A DNA stretch of 64,000 nucleotides, taken from positions 3,410,001 through 3,474,000 of the forward strand of contig NZ_CP070969.1 of assembly GCF_017086365.1 (NCBI RefSeq), written 5' to 3'. The translations under genes were made by a program, and so were the position numbers. This DNA is from Paenibacillus tianjinensis. GTDB taxonomy: Bacteria > Bacillota > Bacilli > Paenibacillales > Paenibacillaceae. Positions 31,169 through 40,590 of this stretch are shown piece after piece. Every line of letters starts with the position of its first letter. The first letter of the stretch is position 1. The notes below the pieces were generated by a model that saw only the letters and a program-made list of their open reading frames with translations, ran no database searches and was not told the origin of the DNA.

Positions 31169-32452
31169 TTACTGTACAACAAACTCAGCAAGCTTGTATC
31201 CCCATTTTTCATAATCCTCTTTATTCAAGCGGACGCTGTAAAGCACATCGTTCTCTTCGTAATTGGTTTCCAGCACCTCTCCGACCCGGTACAGCAGTGA
31301 AGACAGGTCCCCGCGGTCTCCGGGAATCCGGAAGACAAGTGTATCTCCAGCCAACTCATCGGCGATCAGTCCGGTAACACGGGTCAGATCCTCGGGGCTG
31401 AAAGCGCTGATCTTCAGATAGCCTTGACCGGTTGGCAGCATCTCCAGCTGTTCCGGCTGGCAGAGATCGCTTTTATTAAACAGAACGACCCTCGGTTTGC
31501 CGGCAGCACCGAGATCCTGGAGAATTGAATCCACAACCTCCATCTGCTCCTCACGCATCGGGGAAGAGGCATCTACTACATGCAGCACCAGATTGGCTTC
31601 GTTTACTTCTTCCAAAGTTGCCCGGAAGGAGGCGACCAAATCATGCGGCAGGTTCTGAATGAACCCTACCGTGTCCGTGAGCACGACTTCCTTGCCCGCA
31701 GGCAGCTGCAGGACACGCGAAGTCGGATCCAGTGTAGCGAACAGCTGGTTCTCAATATAAACATCGGCATCCGTCAGCTGCTTCAGCAGCGTGGATTTGC
31801 CGGCATTGGTATAGCCGACCAGCGCCACCTGAACAGCGCCGCTCTTGCGGCGGCGTTCGCGGTGCAGCTCACGCGTCTTGACGACATCATCCAGCTGGCG
31901 CTTCAGTTCAGTGATCCGGTCCCGGATATGACGGCGGTCAGTCTCCAGCTTGCTCTCCCCTGGACCCCTGGTGCCTATCCCGCCGCCAAGCCTGGACAAA
32001 TTCTTGCCGTGACCCGACAGACGGGGCAGCAGATAGGAGAGCTGTGCCAGCTCCACCTGGATGATACCTTCCCGCGTCTTAGCTCTCCCTGCAAAAATAT
32101 CCAAGATCAGCTGCGTACGGTCAATGATTTTTAGGTCCAGTGCTTCTTCAAGGTTGCGGACCTGGGCTCCTGACAGCTCCTGGTCAAAAATCGCCGTATT
32201 GGCTCCTAGGCCGTCTGCCGCCATCCGCAGCTCTTCTACCTTGCCCTTGCCGATAAACCATTTCGAATCGGGAGTTTCCTTGTTCTGGCGGAGTACATCC
32301 AGCACCTCCACCCCGGCCGTCTCAGCCAGTTGAACCAATTCTTGCAGTGAAAGCTCAGGATCGAAGCCCGTGCGTTTGATTTTGTCTGTGACCAGACTGA
32401 CCAGAATGGCCCGGTCCTGAACATCCGTTTGCGTATCATGTGTTATTGCCAT
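31169..32452 (-). CDS. hflX: Ribosome-associated GTPase HflX
   Basis: 427 aa. N-terminal HflX domain (KETPDSKWFIGKGKVEELRM, ANTAIFDQELSGAQVRNLEE, then GKNLSRLGGGIGTRGPGESK). G domain with G1 VGYTNAGKSTLL, G3 DTVGFI, G4 FNKSDL. HflX splits stalled or stress-idled 70S ribosomes. The B. subtilis orthologue (ynbA) lies at the same position next to spoVK. AAGGAGTACTACATTC precedes ATG. Confidence 0.95.
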   Translation of the reverse strand: MAITHDTQTDVQDRAILVSLVTDKIKRTGFDPELSLQELVQLAETAGVEVLDVLRQNKETPDSKWFIGKGKVEELRMAADGLGANTAIFDQELSGAQVRNLEEALDLKIIDRTQLILDIFAGRAKTREGIIQVELAQLSYLLPRLSGHGKNLSRLGGGIGTRGPGESKLETDRRHIRDRITELKRQLDDVVKTRELHRERRRKSGAVQVALVGYTNAGKSTLLKQLTDADVYIENQLFATLDPTSRVLQLPAGKEVVLTDTVGFIQNLPHDLVASFRATLEEVNEANLVLHVVDASSPMREEQMEVVDSILQDLGAAGKPRVVLFNKSDLCQPEQLEMLPTGQGYLKISAFSPEDLTRVTGLIADELAGDTLVFRIPGDRGDLSSLLYRVGEVLETNYEENDVLYSVRLNKEDYEKWGYKLAEFVVQ

Positions 32453-32496
32453 GAATGTAGTACTCCTTATCCTTTTAACTCTTGGGATTTATTTTT

Positions 32497-33477
32497 CTAT
32501 AGCTTGAAATCTTCTGTCCGCAGCGTCATTAGCTCTTGCTTGCCGGGGCTGTTGCTCTCATATTGATTCAGCAGCCGCACCGCTTGCGACCGTACGGCCT
32601 TCTCAATGGAATTACGTACATAACGGGCATTACTGAAAGCATGAAGACTTTCCGTCTTCTCAATCAGCAAATGCTGCTTTAGTTTGAGTATAGCCTGCGG
32701 CATTAAAATATAGTCCCGCTCTTTGGCCATCAGCTCGGCAATCTGCAGCAGCTGATCGATCGTGTAGTCGGGAAACTCTACCTGAATCGGAAAACGCGAT
32801 GGCAAGCCTGGATTACTCATAAGGAAATAATCGATCTCACCGGAATACCCTGCCAGGATAAGCACAAATTGGCTGCGGTGATCTTCCATAGATTTAACAA
32901 GAGTATCTATGGCTTCCTTGCCAAAATCCTTATCTCCACCCCGGGCGAGGCTGTAGGCTTCATCGATAAACAGGATGCCGCCAAGCGCCTTTTTTACCAG
33001 GTCTCGAGTTTTTTGTGCGGTATGTCCAATATATTCGCCTACCAGATCCGCACGTTCTACTTCGATCAGATGCCCTTTGCTCAATACGCCCATCCGTTGA
33101 AACAGCTTAGCCACGATCCTTGCCACGGTTGTTTTACCGGTTCCGGGGTTCCCCTTAAAAACCATATGATACGCCTGACCGCCACTGGCCAGCCCCGCCT
33201 CGCTGCGCATCTGTGCGACTTGCAGGAGCGCGTAGATTTCAAATACAAGTTCCTTGATATTATCCAGGCCGACAAGGGCATCAAGTTCCCGGCTTAATTC
33301 CTGGAATAGTCCGCTATGGCCGTGATTTTTGGTGGGCACAGCCCCGCTGCTGTGTTCACCTGCCGCAATGTTTACCGCAGGTGGCTCTTGATTCCGCAGC
33401 ACAATATTAATCTGGCGTGACGGTCTGCCTTCCTCCCGTCCGCTTGCCGCTGCTACGCGTCCGTTCACCTTGTTCAC
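32497..33477 (-). CDS. spoVK: Stage V sporulation protein K (AAA ATPase)
   Basis: 326 aa, CbbX/SpoVK-type AAA domain: LVGLDNIKELVFEI, Walker A FKGNPGTGKTTVARIVAKLF, GHTAQKTRDLV pore region, Walker B GGILFIDEAYSLARG, and sensor LAGYSGEIDYFL. Required for spore maturation in B. subtilis; molecular target unknown. GTG start with a weak GAGG site. The N-terminal 60 residues are variable and probably disordered. Confidence 0.93.
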   Translation of the reverse strand: MNKVNGRVAAASGREEGRPSRQINIVLRNQEPPAVNIAAGEHSSGAVPTKNHGHSGLFQELSRELDALVGLDNIKELVFEIYALLQVAQMRSEAGLASGGQAYHMVFKGNPGTGKTTVARIVAKLFQRMGVLSKGHLIEVERADLVGEYIGHTAQKTRDLVKKALGGILFIDEAYSLARGGDKDFGKEAIDTLVKSMEDHRSQFVLILAGYSGEIDYFLMSNPGLPSRFPIQVEFPDYTIDQLLQIAELMAKERDYILMPQAILKLKQHLLIEKTESLHAFSNARYVRNSIEKAVRSQAVRLLNQYESNSPGKQELMTLRTEDFKL

Positions 33478-33571
33478 CTCATTATCCAGGGCTGACTTGC
33501 TCTAACTCAAGTCTATTCCGCCTACTGAGGTCTTATTAGCAGTTTCGGGATATTTATACTTACTGCGTTCA

Positions 33572-34228
33572 TTACATGGTTAGCTGCTGCATTTTCCATT
33601 TGGTATAAGCCAGAATTTCCCGGGTCTTATATTTCAGCATGGACATGGTTTGAGACTCTGTCAGACCCAGCTGCGGTGAGGCATAGCCGAATTCCCTCGC
33701 GATCTCCAATGCACGCTGCCCATGAAAAGTATGGGTAATGACTACAGCTGACTTCATACCCTCCTGCTGCATAATCTTTTGGCTGAATTTCAAATTCTCA
33801 TAGGTGCTGGTAGATTCATTCTCCATCAGAATCGCCTCATCAGGTACACCATGGGCCACCAGATAATTCTTCATGCCTTGAGCCTCGGTATATTTATAAT
33901 CTGCCTTGTCCAGACCTCCGGAAACGATAATGCGGCTGAACATCCCTTCATTGTACAGCTTCAGTCCATAATCCAGGCGCTCCTTGAGACCCGGACTAGG
34001 TTCATCTCCCCACATGGACATCCCCAGAATAATGCCGGCATCCGCTTTCGTCATCGGCGTAGTCGTCTCCGCATTATTAATAATGTTAAAGACAGCCGCG
34101 CACCAAAGTAAACCTGCAACCACCAGGATAAAACAGGCGATCAGCAGGTTGCGCTTCGGTCTGGAACGCCCTCTCCGGGATACCTTGCGGATGGGAGACG
34201 AGCCTTTTTGGTATACATACCATTCCAT
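33572..34228 (-). CDS. YdcF/SanA-like DUF218 membrane protein
   Basis: 218 aa. Basic cytoplasmic N-terminus, one membrane helix (LLIACFILVVAGLLWCAAVF), then an extracellular DUF218 domain: ADAGIILGMSMWGDEPSP, RIIVSGGLDKADYKYTEAQG, ESTSTYENLKFS, VITHTFHGQRAL. Family members affect envelope and cell-wall precursor traits. AGGAGGAAATAG lies inside the stop region of the DUF402 gene upstream, so the two form an operon. Confidence 0.85.
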   Translation of the reverse strand: MEWYVYQKGSSPIRKVSRRGRSRPKRNLLIACFILVVAGLLWCAAVFNIINNAETTTPMTKADAGIILGMSMWGDEPSPGLKERLDYGLKLYNEGMFSRIIVSGGLDKADYKYTEAQGMKNYLVAHGVPDEAILMENESTSTYENLKFSQKIMQQEGMKSAVVITHTFHGQRALEIAREFGYASPQLGLTESQTMSMLKYKTREILAYTKWKMQQLTM

Positions 34229-34230
34229 TT

Positions 34231-34785
34231 CTATTTCCTCCTGAATTCTCCGTGGTGAAACAATTCGGCACGGTGCTTCAGAGAAAGAGCAAAATAAGGA
34301 AAGGCGTGTGCGTCTATGCTGCGCAGAATACTCTTGGCTGTTGCCCAGGCCAGATTATAGTCACTGTCCGTAATATCTTCCCGCTCCAGTGCTTCCTCAA
34401 GCTCATCCTCATCGAGCAAAAATACCTCACCGTTCCACAGTACTACAACATCCAGATATAAATCATCAAACCAGGGGACTCCCTGATCTGTAACCCCCTG
34501 AACCTTGCAGGTGTCTATGTACCATTGTACAATATTCTGCCGTTCATCAAACATTGCCGTGACAATATAATGACTATCCTTGGGGAAATACTGCAGCCAT
34601 GAATAGCCTTTGTCCGCGATACGGTATGTATGTCTGCCGTAGCTCTTCCACAGAGGTTCCTTCAGCCCGTAAATAGTATAAAGTGTGATATAACCGCTGA
34701 ATTCCCGGGTTTCCACATAGCGGCAGGCAAAATGGCGGCGCGTAATCCGGCGCCAGTTGGCCCGGTCTCCGAATTTACGTTTCAT
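34231..34785 (-). CDS. DUF402 (FomD-like) protein
   Basis: 184 aa from ATG 34785 (MKRKFGDRANWRRI) with GAGAGGG 8 nt upstream. Conserved DUF402 barrel: YSWLQYFPKDSHYIVTAMFD, VQWYIDTCK, WFDDLYLDVVVLW, then an acidic helix (EDELEEALEREDITDSDY). Related to FomD and to the ribonuclease/nucleoside-diphosphatase members (Ntdp) of Gram-positives, where the Tyr and Asp residues act with metal. Likely a nucleotide phosphatase; specific role not known here. Confidence 0.8.
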   Translation of the reverse strand: MKRKFGDRANWRRITRRHFACRYVETREFSGYITLYTIYGLKEPLWKSYGRHTYRIADKGYSWLQYFPKDSHYIVTAMFDERQNIVQWYIDTCKVQGVTDQGVPWFDDLYLDVVVLWNGEVFLLDEDELEEALEREDITDSDYNLAWATAKSILRSIDAHAFPYFALSLKHRAELFHHGEFRRK

Positions 34786-34895
34786 ATGAATAACCCTCTC
34801 GAATAATGGTGTATCCAGCTTAACACATTTGGCAGACACACTCAAAACAAGACTTACAAAATACGACTGCCATCTGTACCACCCAGTTCTCCGCA

Positions 34896-34944
34896 CAAAG
34901 AAAAGGGCAGCCCTACCTCCATTGATTCAGAGGTACGGCCGCCG
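34896..34944 (-). terminator. Terminator after the penicillin-binding protein gene
   Basis: On the - strand GGCGGCCGTACCTC pairs with GAGGTAGGGCTGCC around TGAATCAAT, followed by CTTTTCTTTG. It separates the pbp gene from the DUF402 gene. Confidence 0.75.
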
Positions 34945-34995
34945 GATTTATGCCTGATTGGCAGAAGCCATTCTAATATATGTTCCTACTTAATT

Positions 34996-37614
34996 CTACA
35001 ATGGAGCTGCCGGATCCGCTCCCGCTTCGGTACCGTCAACCGGCCCGGCGTTGCCGCTGCCCGGTGTAACTACCGGAGTAGCAGTCGGTGCCAATGTGGC
35101 CGGAGGCTGGGTCGTAGTACTCTCAGGGGGATTTGTAGGTGCTCCGCCGCTGCCGGCTCCATTCCCTGCACCATTACCGTTCCCATTCCCTCCACCATTG
35201 CCATTGCCATTACCATTACCATTACCATTACCATTACCGTTATTGCCGCCAGGAACACCGTTTCCGGCACCATTCCCGTTCCCGTTATTTTCACCGTTAC
35301 CAGGGTTATCTGTCGGTTGATTGGGATCAAGCGTCGGTTCCGGCTCCGTTGTAGGGGCTTCATCCTGTACTGCAACAGTAACAGCTCCGGAAGGCTCGCT
35401 TTCCGTATCCAGTTCAGGATAGTAAGCCGTCACATAATACTCATACGTCAAACCAGGCATAGCACTTATGTCGCCTACACTGGTAGACATGGTGTTAAGT
35501 AACTGACTATAATCAGCCTCTGAAGTCTCGCGGCGGTAGATGCGGTATTCCACGCCTTCCGTCTGCGCAGGCTCCCAGCTGAGGTTCACGGTCATCGTGG
35601 ATGGATCATATGCCGCAGTTAAGCCGTTCACAGGCTGCACCGTTTCAGGTGTTGCTGTTGGTTCTGTCTTCACTGCACCCTCAGGTGTAGGGAACGACTT
35701 GCTTGGAACTCCCTCCAGCGCCTTTTCCATCACCTTTCCCCAGAATGCAGCAGCAAGCGGGCTACTGTTCTTAAGCAGATGGGTCTTGTTGGGCTTGTCA
35801 TACCCCATCCAGACTGCTGCGGTCCATTCCGGTGTATACCCGACGAACCAGACGTCTCGGTTAGAGCTGATTCCTTCGTAACCGCTTTGCGTGGTACCGG
35901 TCTTACCGGCAACTGGACGGTTGATTTTTGCTTTTTTACCTGTTCCGTCAGTTACGACCTCTTGCATCATTTGTGTCATCTGGTAGGCCGTATTCTCACT
36001 CATTACCCGTTCAGGTGTAGTGTTCGCTTTATAGACCGTTTCTCCGTCGCTGTTGGCAATCGACTTAATCGAATAGGCTTCCCTAAGTTCCCCGCCGTTG
36101 GCAAAAGAACTGTAGGCCTGGGCCATTTCCAGTGTATTCGTTCCTTTACTCATACCACCGAGCGCGAGCGACAGATTCTTATCATCGTCACTCAGATTAA
36201 TGCCAAGCTTTTTCGCAAACTGGAAGCCGGTGTTCACACCGATTTCATTCAGCAGCCAAACCGCCGGAATATTCTCTGACTTCGTAATCGCCGCGCTCAT
36301 GCTGATCGTTGACGAGTACCCGTGCAGGTTGTTCGGACAGTAGGTGCCAAAGCACTGTTTCTCGTTGCTGAGCATGGATTCGCTTGTAAACTTTCCAGAT
36401 TCTAGAGCCGGCGCATAAGCAACCAGCGGCTTAAAGGAGGAACCCGGAGAACGACGGCTGCCGTTAACACGGCTAAAGCCTTTTTTCTCATAATTGCGTC
36501 CGCCCATCAGGGCGACAATGCTGCCGTTTTCCTGATTAATGATGGTCATAGAGCCCTGTACAAGCTCATCGTCCACACTTTCCTCAAAGTTATCGCTGTC
36601 GGCAAAAGCATCCTCCACGGTTTCCTGGGCATGCTTATCCATCGTGGTATAGATTTTGTAGCCGCCGATGTTCAAATCATCCTCTGTCAGTCCGAATTTC
36701 TCTTCTGCTTCATCAATGGCAAAATCAATAAATGCCTGATAGCGCTGCTTGCTTTCCGGCGGCTTGTAGTTGTAATCCACCACTTTAGCCTCGTCCATCT
36801 GTTCCTTAGTGATATAACCCTGATCATACATGAGCTGCAGGACTACTCCCCGGCGCTCTTTTGAGAGCTCAGGATTGCGGAGCGGGTTGTAGCGGGAAGG
36901 CCCCTTCGGCATCGCTGCCAGGGTTGCAATTTGCCACAGCTCCAGATCCTTCAGATTGCTCTTGCCGAAATAACGGATCGATGCCGCCTTGATGCCGTAC
37001 ACCGTTCCGCCAAAGGGAATACGGTTAAGATACATCGTGATAATTTCAGGTTTGGTCTTTGTATTCTCCAAAGCTACAGCAATTGATACCTCTGTCGCTT
37101 TACGGAAAAAGGTCTTATCGCGTGTAAGGAAGATATTCTTGGCCAGCTGCTGGGTAATGGTACTACCGCCCTCCACCATACTGCGGGCTGCAATATCCTT
37201 TACGGCTGCGCGGCCGATCGACCAGAAATCTACACCCTTGTGTTCAAAGAACCGTTTATCCTCTGTTGCGACGAAGGCGTTAATCACCTGCTCCGGAATG
37301 TCCTCGTATTCGACCGGATCGCTTTTCTCAAGCGACAGCTCCCCGATCAGGTTCGCATTCCGGTCAAAAATTTGCGTTGGCGGATTCACCGTTAGTTTGT
37401 CCTGATTCTCATTCAACAGCTTCTGGCCATTGAGCATAATGAACAGGTAACCTCCAAGCGCACAGAAAATCGCCAGCGCCATTGCAAAAAATAAACTCCA
37501 CAGCACACGTTTCTTGGTTAGAAACTTTTTCTTTTTCTTAGACTTCCCTTTGGAATTCGACTGGTTCGGTTGTCTGTTTCTATTGTTCGTCCTGGATATT
37601 TCGTCTCTGGACAT
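34996..37614 (-). CDS. Class A penicillin-binding protein 1A with Gly/Asn-repeat tail
   Basis: 872 aa. Basic cytoplasmic start, one membrane helix (LFFAMALAIFCALGGYLFIM), GT51 transglycosylase (ATEDKRFFEHKGVD, GGSTITQQLAKN), transpeptidase with SxxK in SPGSSFKP, SEN in KSENIPAVW, and KTGT in AGKTGTTQSG. A fibronectin-III-like domain follows (TVNLSWEPAQTEGVEYRIYR), then about 100 residues of Gly/Asn/Pro/Thr low complexity. It polymerises and cross-links peptidoglycan. AGGAGGCAGC precedes ATG 37614. The tail probably spans the wall; its length is likely variable. Confidence 0.93.
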   Translation of the reverse strand: MSRDEISRTNNRNRQPNQSNSKGKSKKKKKFLTKKRVLWSLFFAMALAIFCALGGYLFIMLNGQKLLNENQDKLTVNPPTQIFDRNANLIGELSLEKSDPVEYEDIPEQVINAFVATEDKRFFEHKGVDFWSIGRAAVKDIAARSMVEGGSTITQQLAKNIFLTRDKTFFRKATEVSIAVALENTKTKPEIITMYLNRIPFGGTVYGIKAASIRYFGKSNLKDLELWQIATLAAMPKGPSRYNPLRNPELSKERRGVVLQLMYDQGYITKEQMDEAKVVDYNYKPPESKQRYQAFIDFAIDEAEEKFGLTEDDLNIGGYKIYTTMDKHAQETVEDAFADSDNFEESVDDELVQGSMTIINQENGSIVALMGGRNYEKKGFSRVNGSRRSPGSSFKPLVAYAPALESGKFTSESMLSNEKQCFGTYCPNNLHGYSSTISMSAAITKSENIPAVWLLNEIGVNTGFQFAKKLGINLSDDDKNLSLALGGMSKGTNTLEMAQAYSSFANGGELREAYSIKSIANSDGETVYKANTTPERVMSENTAYQMTQMMQEVVTDGTGKKAKINRPVAGKTGTTQSGYEGISSNRDVWFVGYTPEWTAAVWMGYDKPNKTHLLKNSSPLAAAFWGKVMEKALEGVPSKSFPTPEGAVKTEPTATPETVQPVNGLTAAYDPSTMTVNLSWEPAQTEGVEYRIYRRETSEADYSQLLNTMSTSVGDISAMPGLTYEYYVTAYYPELDTESEPSGAVTVAVQDEAPTTEPEPTLDPNQPTDNPGNGENNGNGNGAGNGVPGGNNGNGNGNGNGNGNGNGGGNGNGNGAGNGAGSGGAPTNPPESTTTQPPATLAPTATPVVTPGSGNAGPVDGTEAGADPAAPL
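35195..35242. repeat. Hexanucleotide tandem repeat in the pbp gene
   Basis: Eight consecutive 6-bp units on the + strand, CCATTG x2, CCATTA x5, CCGTTA, coding alternating Gly-Asn on the - strand. A unit of six keeps the frame, so slippage would change tail length without breaking the gene. Confidence 0.85.
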
Positions 37615-37751
37615 GCTGCCTCCTGACTCCCTTTCGGAAATATCTTCAAATTTGTCGGCACGAATGAAAAGAACAACCTTCGCAGGTTGCTCTCGCGCAC
37701 TCTATTCAAACGGTTTATAAACAAAAAAGTTTCGCTTTAAAACAGTAAATG

Positions 37752-37991
37752 TTATTCTTCGTTGCCGCTATCCTGCATCAAAGAGACGCTGCGCTGCGGT
37801 GTGAAGGTCGAGATGGCATGCTTGTACACCATTTGCTGGCGTCCGTCACTATCGATGACAATTGTAAAATTGTCAAACGCTTTAATGATTCCCCGGATTT
37901 GAAAGCCGTTGGTTAAATATACTGTAGCAGGGATATTCTCTTTACGCAGCTGGTTCAAGAACGTATCTTGGATGTTAATGGACTTGTTCAT
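37752..37991 (-). CDS. hfq: RNA chaperone Hfq
   Basis: 79 aa from ATG 37991 ([20 protein letters not shown]) with GGGGGT upstream. Sm1 motif ([20 protein letters not shown]) and Sm2 [10 protein letters not shown] are both present, with a short acidic C-terminus. It forms the hexameric ring that binds sRNA and mRNA. Lies near miaA as in most bacteria, but ymaF separates them here. Confidence 0.96.
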   Translation of the reverse strand: MNKSINIQDTFLNQLRKENIPATVYLTNGFQIRGIIKAFDNFTIVIDSDGRQQMVYKHAISTFTPQRSVSLMQDSGNEE

Positions 37992-38228
37992 ATGACGTAC
38001 CCCCAATGGTTCAATTAGATTGTTCAGAAGTATATTCAACACCTGAGAGAAACTTTCCTGCTATTATACCACGTAATATGCAGTTACATCAATTAAGCAG
38101 ATAGTGCGGACTGTCTTATTCGATGTGTATAATTGTTTGATCATAATCTGTTCTCTCACGTATATGTTAAATCTTCGACCCCCTTCCCGTCAATCTCGCC
38201 GCTTTTGGCTGATGATTAAACGTCAATA

Positions 38229-38258
38229 ACCCCGCCTGTCTAAGGACTGGTGGGGCTT
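38229..38258 (-). terminator. Weak hairpin downstream of ymaF
   Basis: CCCCACC/GGCGGGG-type stem with a 12-nt loop on the - strand, followed only by TTATT. Possible terminator of ymaF. Confidence 0.4.
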
Positions 38259-38268
38259 CATTCATAGA

Positions 38269-38631
38269 TTAAAGAAGCGGAGATTGGATTAATGTCGCGA
38301 AATTAAACGGGTGGACATGCCCGTCGTTCAGTGTGGTCTGTCCTGTTACAAAGTGAACGTGCTTACCATTGCCAACGGATATTGCCGGTCCTGTCCGGAC
38401 CTTTTTCAGATTGTGAAAATGACCGGCGAAATCTGTTCTGCTGAAATCAATTTCATGAACATGACTGCTTCCGACCCGGATTGCCTGCCCGGTAACTCCT
38501 GCGAAGCGGTGGTTATGCCGATCCGCGCCTTCTTCGGCCAGTTTCGTACTGCCTTCAAATTCGTGCACATGCCGCTGAGCCCGTTTAGGATATTTTGGCT
38601 TTTGCTTAAGAGTAGAACTTCGCTTTTGCAT
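38269..38631 (-). CDS. ymaF: YmaF-family His-rich protein
   Basis: 120 aa. Repeating units of the form G-x-x-H-x-H-x-F (RHVHEFEGSTKLAEEGADRH, NHRFAG, SSHVHEIDFSRTDFAGHFHN, GKHVHFVTGQTTLNDGHVHP) carry about 14 His, the YmaF pattern. The same repeat type occurs in phage tail-fibre metal knots, so it may bind metal and form a trimeric or beta-helical body. AAGGAGGCGGG precedes ATG. Near miaA/hfq as in B. subtilis. Function unknown. Confidence 0.85.
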   Translation of the reverse strand: MQKRSSTLKQKPKYPKRAQRHVHEFEGSTKLAEEGADRHNHRFAGVTGQAIRVGSSHVHEIDFSRTDFAGHFHNLKKVRTGPAISVGNGKHVHFVTGQTTLNDGHVHPFNFATLIQSPLL

Positions 38632-38743
38632 CCTGTGCCCGCCTCCTTACAATTATGAATTCCAATAGCATTCTATTAAAAAAGTTAGTTGTTAGTGCTA
38701 GGCAAGTTTCAGAGAAATATAGCTGCTTTTGAACTTATTTTGA

Positions 38744-38796
38744 TAAAAATAAAAAAGATGCCTTAGAGTGCGCATACACACACTTTACAGGCATCT
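38744..38796 (-). terminator. Terminator after miaA
   Basis: AGATGCCT (38796-38789 on the - strand) pairs with AGGCATCT, with a second inner stem AGTG-G/CGCACT, then TTTTTTATTTTTAT. Strong terminator for the mutSL-miaA direction. Confidence 0.85.
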
Positions 38797-38831
38797 CAAT
38801 GCTGCAGATCATATTAGCAATAATTATTGTA

Positions 38832-39788
38832 TCAATGTGTACTCTCAAAACGGCGGTAGATAATCTCACGTATTTTCACAAGATTCTCCGGATAATTCTG
38901 TTCATTAAAATCTTCAATCCACTGTATTTCCTTCATATGACGGAACCAGGACAGCTGCCTTTTGGCGAACCGGCGGGTATCGCGTTTGAGAAGTGTAACT
39001 GCTTCGTCGTAAGTAAGCTCTCCAGCCAGATAAGCCGCTATTTCCTTATAGCCCAGGCCCTGCATCGATACCAGGCTTCTGTTGTAGCCCTTATCCAGCA
39101 GCCCTTGCACTTCTTGGATTAACCCCTGTTCCAGCATCTGGTCAATACGGTCCTCAATACGCTTATATAGGATCTTTCGGTCCATAGTAAGACCTATAAG
39201 ACACAGCTCGTACGGGGATTCTTTCTTCTGGTCTGCCTGGGCAGCAGAAAGGGTGACCTTGGTCTGGTGATGAATTTCCAGCGCGCGGATAATCCGGCGT
39301 CGGTCATTGGGATGAAGCCGGGCAGCACTGGCCGGGTCTACGGCAGCAAGCCGGGCATGCAGCGCCTCTGCCCCGTGCTCTTCTGCAAACGCATCCTGCT
39401 CACTCCGGAAAGCCTCATCAGCAACCGCCTCAGAGAAGCGGAATCCGTAGCACAGGGACTCGATATACAGCCCCGTTCCGCCAACTATAAAGGGCAGCTT
39501 GCCTCTGGCACTGATCTCTTCAATCAGCCTTTTGCCCTGTTCCTGAAATTCGGCAGCCGAATAGGCATCCTCAGGGTCATGAATATCGATCAGATGATGG
39601 GGAATGCCTTTCATTTCAGCGGATGTGATCTTGGCTGTGCCGATATCCATTCCGCGATAAACCTGCATGGAATCTCCCGAAATGATTTCGGCGTTATAAG
39701 CCGCCGCCAGCTCCAGGCTCAGCCTGGTTTTGCCCACAGCAGTAGGTCCCAGCAGCACCAGAACTTTGCGTTTAGTCTCAGTTGTCAA
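38832..39788 (-). CDS. miaA: tRNA dimethylallyltransferase
   Basis: 318 aa. P-loop LLGPTAVGKTRLSLELA, DSMQVYRGMDIGTAK, HHLIDIHDPEDAYS, FIVGGTGLYIESLCYGF, RRIIRALEIH and the C-terminal FAKRQLSWFR. Transfers dimethylallyl to A37 of tRNAs reading UNN codons. ATG 39788 overlaps the end of the methyltransferase gene by 11 nt, so they are co-transcribed. Confidence 0.96.
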   Translation of the reverse strand: MTTETKRKVLVLLGPTAVGKTRLSLELAAAYNAEIISGDSMQVYRGMDIGTAKITSAEMKGIPHHLIDIHDPEDAYSAAEFQEQGKRLIEEISARGKLPFIVGGTGLYIESLCYGFRFSEAVADEAFRSEQDAFAEEHGAEALHARLAAVDPASAARLHPNDRRRIIRALEIHHQTKVTLSAAQADQKKESPYELCLIGLTMDRKILYKRIEDRIDQMLEQGLIQEVQGLLDKGYNRSLVSMQGLGYKEIAAYLAGELTYDEAVTLLKRDTRRFAKRQLSWFRHMKEIQWIEDFNEQNYPENLVKIREIIYRRFESTH

Positions 39789-40557
39789 TGTGTATCACCC
39801 CGTACGATATTTTAGCACTCCCCCGGAGAAGTTCCTCAAAACCAAGCCGGGCAAATTCGCTGCTTAACGCCTTCTCCTTGAGCAGGACGGTTTTCCGGGC
39901 TATCCGGACCGCTTCTGTGACACTCTCTGCCGAAAGGGCTGCCGTATTAGCAAATTGACGCAGCGGCGAAATCGCTGAGGAATCCATTAAGGGAACCCTA
40001 AACATCGGGTCAAAATAAACGATATCGACGCTATTGTCCGGCATAGCGCGTAAATACTGCAAATGCTCGCTGTGTACCACCTGGATACGGCGCAGCGCTT
40101 CATTTACCTTAATTTGTCCAGAGGTATAGTGCCTCATGCCTTCCAGGAGCAGGGCATAGAGCGGCAGAGAGCTCTCCAGTGCTGTTACAGCCGACTCTGC
40201 TCCTCCGTGCACGGCAAATAGAAGCGAGTCACTCCCAAGGCCTGCTGTGCAGTCCAGCACACTGTCTCCCGGCTGCATTCCTGCAGCTTCAATCATAGGA
40301 TCAGGCTCACCTTTCAATATCCGTTTCGCCCGGACAAAGCCCATGCTGGGATGGAACTCCATTGGAGGCATTCCCGGTGTAATCAGCCGGACTGCCTCCT
40401 GGAGCACTACCAGGATCTCCTCATCCCTGTAACGGTCCACCAGCTTCTTCATGGACATTTTGCCCCGCGGCGCAAATGTTGCACCGGTATGCTCTGCCAG
40501 ACTTACAGCCCGCTGAACGATTTCCGGTATCGGGTCAAAGCCCGTGGTTATAATCAT
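39778..40557 (-). CDS. Class I SAM methyltransferase, YpiP/RsmJ-like
   Basis: 259 aa. SAM-binding motif VLDCTAGLGSDSLLFAVHGG (about 97-116), then ALESSLPLYALLLEG, and a post-motif DIVYFDPMFRVPL of the type DP-M/PP-Y/F used by N-methyltransferases and by RsmJ (16S rRNA G1516). Family resembles YpiP of B. subtilis. GGAGGCATC precedes ATG. Between mutL and miaA, probably one operon. Target inferred as RNA; not proven. Confidence 0.8.
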   Translation of the reverse strand: MIITTGFDPIPEIVQRAVSLAEHTGATFAPRGKMSMKKLVDRYRDEEILVVLQEAVRLITPGMPPMEFHPSMGFVRAKRILKGEPDPMIEAAGMQPGDSVLDCTAGLGSDSLLFAVHGGAESAVTALESSLPLYALLLEGMRHYTSGQIKVNEALRRIQVVHSEHLQYLRAMPDNSVDIVYFDPMFRVPLMDSSAISPLRQFANTAALSAESVTEAVRIARKTVLLKEKALSSEFARLGFEELLRGSAKISYGVIHIDN

Positions 40558-40590
40558 GATGCCTCCGATCTGCTGCCTTCTTTATCTTTA

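Noticed and set aside
35051..35354. Pro/Leu-rich and His/Tyr-rich frames on + and in other - frames
   Set aside because: Read from the opposite strand or wrong frame of the Gly-Asn repeat of the PBP gene.
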